Source: Microbacterium capsulatum (GTDB lineage: Bacteria; Actinomycetota; Actinomycetes; Actinomycetales; Microbacteriaceae). From it: DNA of 64,000 nucleotides. The notes under the pieces were generated by a model, which was not told the origin of the DNA, did not search any database, and saw nothing but the letters and a program-made list of their open reading frames with translations. Numbering within the stretch: position 1 is the first letter of the stretch; each line of letters begins with the position of its first letter. The stretch lies in the NCBI RefSeq assembly GCF_030865425.1, contig NZ_JAVFCB010000004.1, positions 186,001 to 250,000 of the forward strand, given 5' to 3'. Below, one piece after another: positions 60,504 to 64,000 of this stretch. A program made the translations under genes and the position numbers.

Positions 60504-61430
60504 ATGTTCGGTTATATCCTCAAACGCCTCTTGCAGGTGATCCCCGTGTTCGTCGGGGCCACCCTGCTCATCTACTTTCTCGTCTTCGCCATGCCTGGCG
60601 ACCCGATCGCTGCGCTCTTCGGCGACAAGCAGCCCAGCAAGGCGCTGCACGACGCGCTCGTCGCGCAGTATCACCTGGACCAGCCGTTCCTCGTGCAGTA
60701 CTGGTTCTACCTGACCGGGATCTTCCGCGGTGACATGGGCACCACGTTCTCCGGTCGGTCCGTGAACGACGTGCTCGCCGCCACCCTGCCCGTCACGGGC
60801 CGCCTCGCGGTCATGGCGATCGGGCTCGAGTTCGTGCTGGCGGTCATCATCGGCACCCTCTCGGCGCTGCGCAAGGGCAAGATCTTCGACAACGCCATGC
60901 TGGTGATGTCCCTGATCTTCATCTCGCTGCCGATCTTCGTGATCTGCTTCCTGGCGCAGTACTTCCTCGCGGTCAAGCTGCAATGGTTCAGCCCGACGGT
61001 GGGCGCGGACAACGACTGGGGCGACATGTGGCTCCCCGCGATCGTGCTCGGCGTCAGCCTGTACGCGACCAGTATGCGCCTGATGCGCGGATCCGTCATC
61101 GACACGCTCAATCAGGACTGGGTGCGCACCGCGTACAGCAAGGGCCTGCCGCGCCGCCGGGTCATCCCCGTGCACGTGCTGCGCAACTCGCTGATCCCTG
61201 TGATCACGAACTCCGCGACGAACTTCGGCGTGCTGCTGGTCGGCGCGACCGTCACCGAGGGCATCTTCAACATCCCCGGCGTCGGCAACACGCTGTTCCA
61301 TGCGACGCTGCAGCACGAGGGACCGACGATCGTCTCCTTCGTGACCGTGTTCGTCCTCATCTACGTGCTCGTCAACCTGGTCGTCGATCTGCTCTACGGC
61401 CTGCTGGACCCGAGGATCCGTTATGCCTGA
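60504..61430 (+). CDS. oppB: Peptide ABC transporter permease (OppB/DppB)
   Basis: A 308-residue inner-membrane permease. ILKRLLQVIPVFVGATLLIYFLVFAMPGDP opens the first span as in all OppB/DppB; the EAA-like loop TAYSKGLPRRRVIPVHVLRNSLIPVI is near residue 210. The ATG follows GGAGGGAGGG. Its stop overlaps oppC by 8 nt. Forms the membrane channel with OppC. Confidence 0.95.
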   Translation: MFGYILKRLLQVIPVFVGATLLIYFLVFAMPGDPIAALFGDKQPSKALHDALVAQYHLDQPFLVQYWFYLTGIFRGDMGTTFSGRSVNDVLAATLPVTGRLAVMAIGLEFVLAVIIGTLSALRKGKIFDNAMLVMSLIFISLPIFVICFLAQYFLAVKLQWFSPTVGADNDWGDMWLPAIVLGVSLYATSMRLMRGSVIDTLNQDWVRTAYSKGLPRRRVIPVHVLRNSLIPVITNSATNFGVLLVGATVTEGIFNIPGVGNTLFHATLQHEGPTIVSFVTVFVLIYVLVNLVVDLLYGLLDPRIRYA

Positions 61431-62364
61431 CACCAGCGCGACGCACTACGTCGCTCCCATCAAGGACGGCACGATCGCCGTCGACGCGGTCAAGGTCGCC
61501 GAGAAGCCGTCGAACCTGTGGCGCGACGCCTGGGCCGACATCCGCCGTCGTCCGATGTTCTGGATCTCGGTGATCATCGTCCTGATCATCCTGCTCATGG
61601 CGGTCTGGCCGACGCTGTTCACGCAGACCCCACCGAACAGCAACTGCCAGCTGTCGAGCTCCAACGGAGGACCGTCGGCGGGGCACCCGCTCGGCTTCAC
61701 CTTCCAGGGCTGTGACATCTTCGCGCGCACCGTGTGGGGCGCCCGCACGTCGGTGTCGGTCGGCCTGCTCGCGACCGCGATCGGATCCACCATCGGACTG
61801 ATCATGGGTTCGCTCGCGGGCTTCTACGGCGGTTGGCTGGATGGTGTGCTGTCGCGCATCGGCGACATCTTCTTCTCCATCCCCTACATCCTCGCGGCCG
61901 TCGTCGTGATGAGCGTGTTCTCCCAGTTCCGCAACGTCTTCACGCTGGCACTCGCGATCGGCGGGTTCGCCTGGGCCTCGACCGCCCGTGTGGTGCGGGC
62001 CGAGGTGCTGAGAGTGCGCCAGGCCGACTTCGTCATGGCCTCCCGGGCGCTCGGCAAGTCCCGGTTCGGCACGATGATCGGGCACGTCATCCCGAATGCG
62101 ATCGCGCCGCTGCTGGTCGTGACCACGCTGAGCCTCGCGGGCGCGATCGTCGCGGAGGCGACGCTCTCGTTCCTCGGCGTCGGGCTCGGCAGTGACACGA
62201 TGAGCTGGGGCAACGACATCAGCCAGGCTCAGGGATCTCTGCGCGTGGCGCCGATGGCGCTCATCTACCCGTCGATCGCGCTGACCGTCACGGTGCTCGC
62301 GTTCATCATGCTGGGCGAGCTCGTGCGAGACGCCCTCGACCCGAGGGCGAGGGCGCGCCGATGA
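61423..62364 (+). CDS. oppC: Peptide ABC transporter permease (OppC/DppC)
   Basis: A 313-residue permease with the OppC N-terminal cytoplasmic tail (NLWRDAWADIRRRPMFW), a first span ISVIIVLIILLMAVWPTLF, an extracytoplasmic segment and the ABC permease core with IGSTIGLIMGSLAGFYGGWLDGVLSRIGDIFFSIPYILAAVVV and the EAA loop ASRALGKSRFGTMIGHVIPNAIAPL. It overlaps oppB by 8 nt and the ATPase gene by 4 nt (ATGA), so oppBC and the ATPase are translationally coupled. Confidence 0.95.
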   Translation: MPDTSATHYVAPIKDGTIAVDAVKVAEKPSNLWRDAWADIRRRPMFWISVIIVLIILLMAVWPTLFTQTPPNSNCQLSSSNGGPSAGHPLGFTFQGCDIFARTVWGARTSVSVGLLATAIGSTIGLIMGSLAGFYGGWLDGVLSRIGDIFFSIPYILAAVVVMSVFSQFRNVFTLALAIGGFAWASTARVVRAEVLRVRQADFVMASRALGKSRFGTMIGHVIPNAIAPLLVVTTLSLAGAIVAEATLSFLGVGLGSDTMSWGNDISQAQGSLRVAPMALIYPSIALTVTVLAFIMLGELVRDALDPRARARR

Positions 62365-64000
62365 GTGCCAAGACCGACACCCCGCTGCTGCGGATCCGCG
62401 ATCTCAAGGTCGCGTTCGACACCCAGAAGGGCTCGCGGGAGGTGCTGCACGGCGTCGACGTCGAGCTCTACGCCGGTGAGACCCTCGCCATCGTGGGCGA
62501 GTCCGGTTCGGGCAAGTCCACGACGGCTTCCGCGATCATCGGGCTGCTGCCCGGCACGGGTCACGTGACCGGCGGCAGCATCATGCTCGACGGCAAGGAG
62601 CTCACCGACCTGACCACGGGTCAGATGGAGCGCCTGCGCGGACGGGACATCGGCTACGTGCCGCAGGACCCGATGTCGAACCTCAACCCGGTCTGGTCCA
62701 TCGGCTTCCAGGTGAAGGAGGCGATCCGTGCGAACGGGCTCGCCACCGGGCGCAAGGAGATCGAGGCGCGGGCCGTCGAGGTGCTGCAGCAGGCGGGCCT
62801 CGCGGACGCCGCCAAGCGACTGCACCAGTACCCGCACCAGTTCTCCGGCGGCATGCGCCAGCGCGCCCTGATCGGCATCGGCCTCGCGGCCGATCCGAAG
62901 CTGCTCATCGCGGACGAGCCCACCTCGGCGCTCGACGTGACCGTGCAGCGCGTGATCCTCGACCACCTGGCGAAGCTCACGCAGGAGAAGGGCACCTCGG
63001 TGCTGCTGATCACGCACGACCTGGGCCTCGCGGCCGAGCGCGCCGAGAAGATCATCGTCATGCAGAACGGCGAGATCGTCGAGGCGGGCCCGAGCCGGGA
63101 GATCCTGGAGAACCCGCTGCACCCGTACACGAAGAAGCTGGTCGCCGCGGCGCCCAGCATCGCGTCGCAGCGGATCCAGGCGGTCGCCGAGAAGCGCGGC
63201 ATCGAGACGAGCGAGGACATCGCGAACATCCCGCCGGCGATCAGCGTGCGCGACCTGACCAAGGACTACAGGATCCGTCAGGGCTCGTTCCGCAGCGTGC
63301 CGTTCCGGGCCGTGGACGCCGTGTCGTTCGACATCCCGAAGGGCAAGACCCTGGCGCTCGTGGGCGAGTCGGGTTCCGGCAAGTCGACCGTCGCCAAGAT
63401 GGTGCTGAAGCTCGAGCAGCCCACCTCCGGGGTGATCGAGATCGACGGCGCCGACGTGTCGAAGCTCTCCGGCCGCGACACGATGGCCCTCCGCCGGCGC
63501 ATGCAGCCCGTGTTCCAGGACCCGTACGGATCCATGGATCCGCTGCGCAACATCGGCAACACGATCGCGGAGCCGCTGGACATCCACAGCGTCGGAGACC
63601 AGGCCTCGCGCCGCGCCCGCGTGCTCGAGCTGCTCGACCAGGTCTCGCTGCCGCGGGAGCTGGCGACGCGCTACCCGAACGAGCTGTCCGGCGGACAGCG
63701 GCAGCGCGTGGCGATCGCCCGCGCGCTGGCGCTCAAGCCCGACATCGTCGTGCTCGACGAGGCGGTCTCGGCCCTGGACGTGCTCGTGCAGGACCAGATC
63801 CTCAAGCTCCTCGCGGAGCTGCAGAGCGAGCTCGACCTGACCTACCTGTTCATCACGCACGACCTCGCGGTCGTGCGCGTCGCGGCCGACCTGGTCTGCG
63901 TGATGGAGAAGGGCAAGCTCGTCGAGCAGGGCACGGTCGACGAGATCTTCGCCAACCCGCAGCAGGAGTACACGGATCGTCTGCTGCAGGCGATCCCGGG
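62361..64000 (+). CDS. Fused peptide ABC transporter ATPase (OppD-OppF), 3' truncated by window end
   Basis: At least 546 residues with two nucleotide-binding domains in one chain. NBD1: Walker A GESGSGKSTTA near residue 50, signature QFSGGMRQRALIG near 157, Walker B LLIADEPTSALD, then HPYTKKLVAAAPS of the OppD C-terminal region. NBD2: Walker A GESGSGKSTVAK near 335, signature ELSGGQRQRVAIARAL near 437, Walker B IVVLDEAVSALD. The layout equals OppD joined to OppF, as in GsiA-like and many actinobacterial systems. It completes the importer with OppA, OppB and OppC; the end lies past 64,000. Confidence 0.95.
   Translation, partial: MSAKTDTPLLRIRDLKVAFDTQKGSREVLHGVDVELYAGETLAIVGESGSGKSTTASAIIGLLPGTGHVTGGSIMLDGKELTDLTTGQMERLRGRDIGYVPQDPMSNLNPVWSIGFQVKEAIRANGLATGRKEIEARAVEVLQQAGLADAAKRLHQYPHQFSGGMRQRALIGIGLAADPKLLIADEPTSALDVTVQRVILDHLAKLTQEKGTSVLLITHDLGLAAERAEKIIVMQNGEIVEAGPSREILENPLHPYTKKLVAAAPSIASQRIQAVAEKRGIETSEDIANIPPAISVRDLTKDYRIRQGSFRSVPFRAVDAVSFDIPKGKTLALVGESGSGKSTVAKMVLKLEQPTSGVIEIDGADVSKLSGRDTMALRRRMQPVFQDPYGSMDPLRNIGNTIAEPLDIHSVGDQASRRARVLELLDQVSLPRELATRYPNELSGGQRQRVAIARALALKPDIVVLDEAVSALDVLVQDQILKLLAELQSELDLTYLFITHDLAVVRVAADLVCVMEKGKLVEQGTVDEIFANPQQEYTDRLLQAIP

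Overview
The window is high-GC actinobacterial chromosome, most likely from the Microbacteriaceae (Microbacterium or a close relative). Four things point there: strongly G/C-ending codons; many genes whose start codon lies about 6 nt after a TANNNT -10 hexamer (leaderless style); marker families such as DUF4307, DUF4245, DUF6264, PIN-PhoH and RskA-like anti-sigma; and gene order. From greA (12.4 kb) to ychF (33.9 kb) the layout follows the Mycobacterium tuberculosis block Rv1080c to Rv1112 (greA, DUF4307, small membrane protein, hemolysin III, Z-prenyl synthase, phoH2, fumC, glpX, DUF4245, xseB, xseA, ispH, ychF) with interruptions and one notable absence, mca. The genus is inferred, not proven.

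Layout. 0-5 kb: 3' part of a large secreted RTX/Ig-like/FIMAH-like protein, glutamate decarboxylase, a YCII protein and a tRNA with a Leu(UAA) anticodon but a class I body. 5-12.3 kb: D-threonine-aldolase-like enzyme plus sugar-lactone oxidase, LemA, a YcaQ-like protein, an AI-2E family permease and threonine ammonia-lyase. 12.4-33.9 kb: the conserved block, including the xseA-xseB-DUF4245-carbonic anhydrase-fumC run, an ECF sigma/anti-sigma pair with its own likely promoter, and fbaA and glpX. 33.9-37.4 kb: an accessory island directly after ychF, made of small units separated by copies of the ychF 3' end and carrying orphan immunity-type genes (Imm33-like, DUF4262, barstar) plus a lipoprotein, a YjbR-like and a VOC gene. 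37.5-46 kb: small hypotheticals, an exported 5-hydroxyisourate hydrolase-like lipoprotein, a Nei/Fpg glycosylase, membrane proteins, an MFS exporter and an ABC exporter. 46-53.7 kb: SDR, glycosyltransferase and the nrtR-nadA-nadB-nadC-nifS NAD operon with paired NrtR-like operators. 53.8-58.5 kb: tandem glycine riboswitch and gcvT-gcvH-gcvP. 58.7-64 kb: an Opp/Dpp peptide ABC importer, cut off in the fused ATPase.

Three observations stand out. (1) The ychF 3' end is repeated in at least four further places across 2.6 kb, each copy followed by a different small gene and with no integrase in sight, like a cassette array or stacked integrase-less elements. (2) A short palindromic repeat family (GAGCGAGGA-hairpin-ACCGAGACGAAAC) with compensatory stem changes lies between genes, inside the linker of the glycine riboswitch, and in frame inside nadB, where together with a 36-bp tandem repeat it adds about 87 residues. 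(3) The greA-DUF4307 block lacks mca.

All assignments come from reading the sequence and recalled family knowledge; no database search was run.
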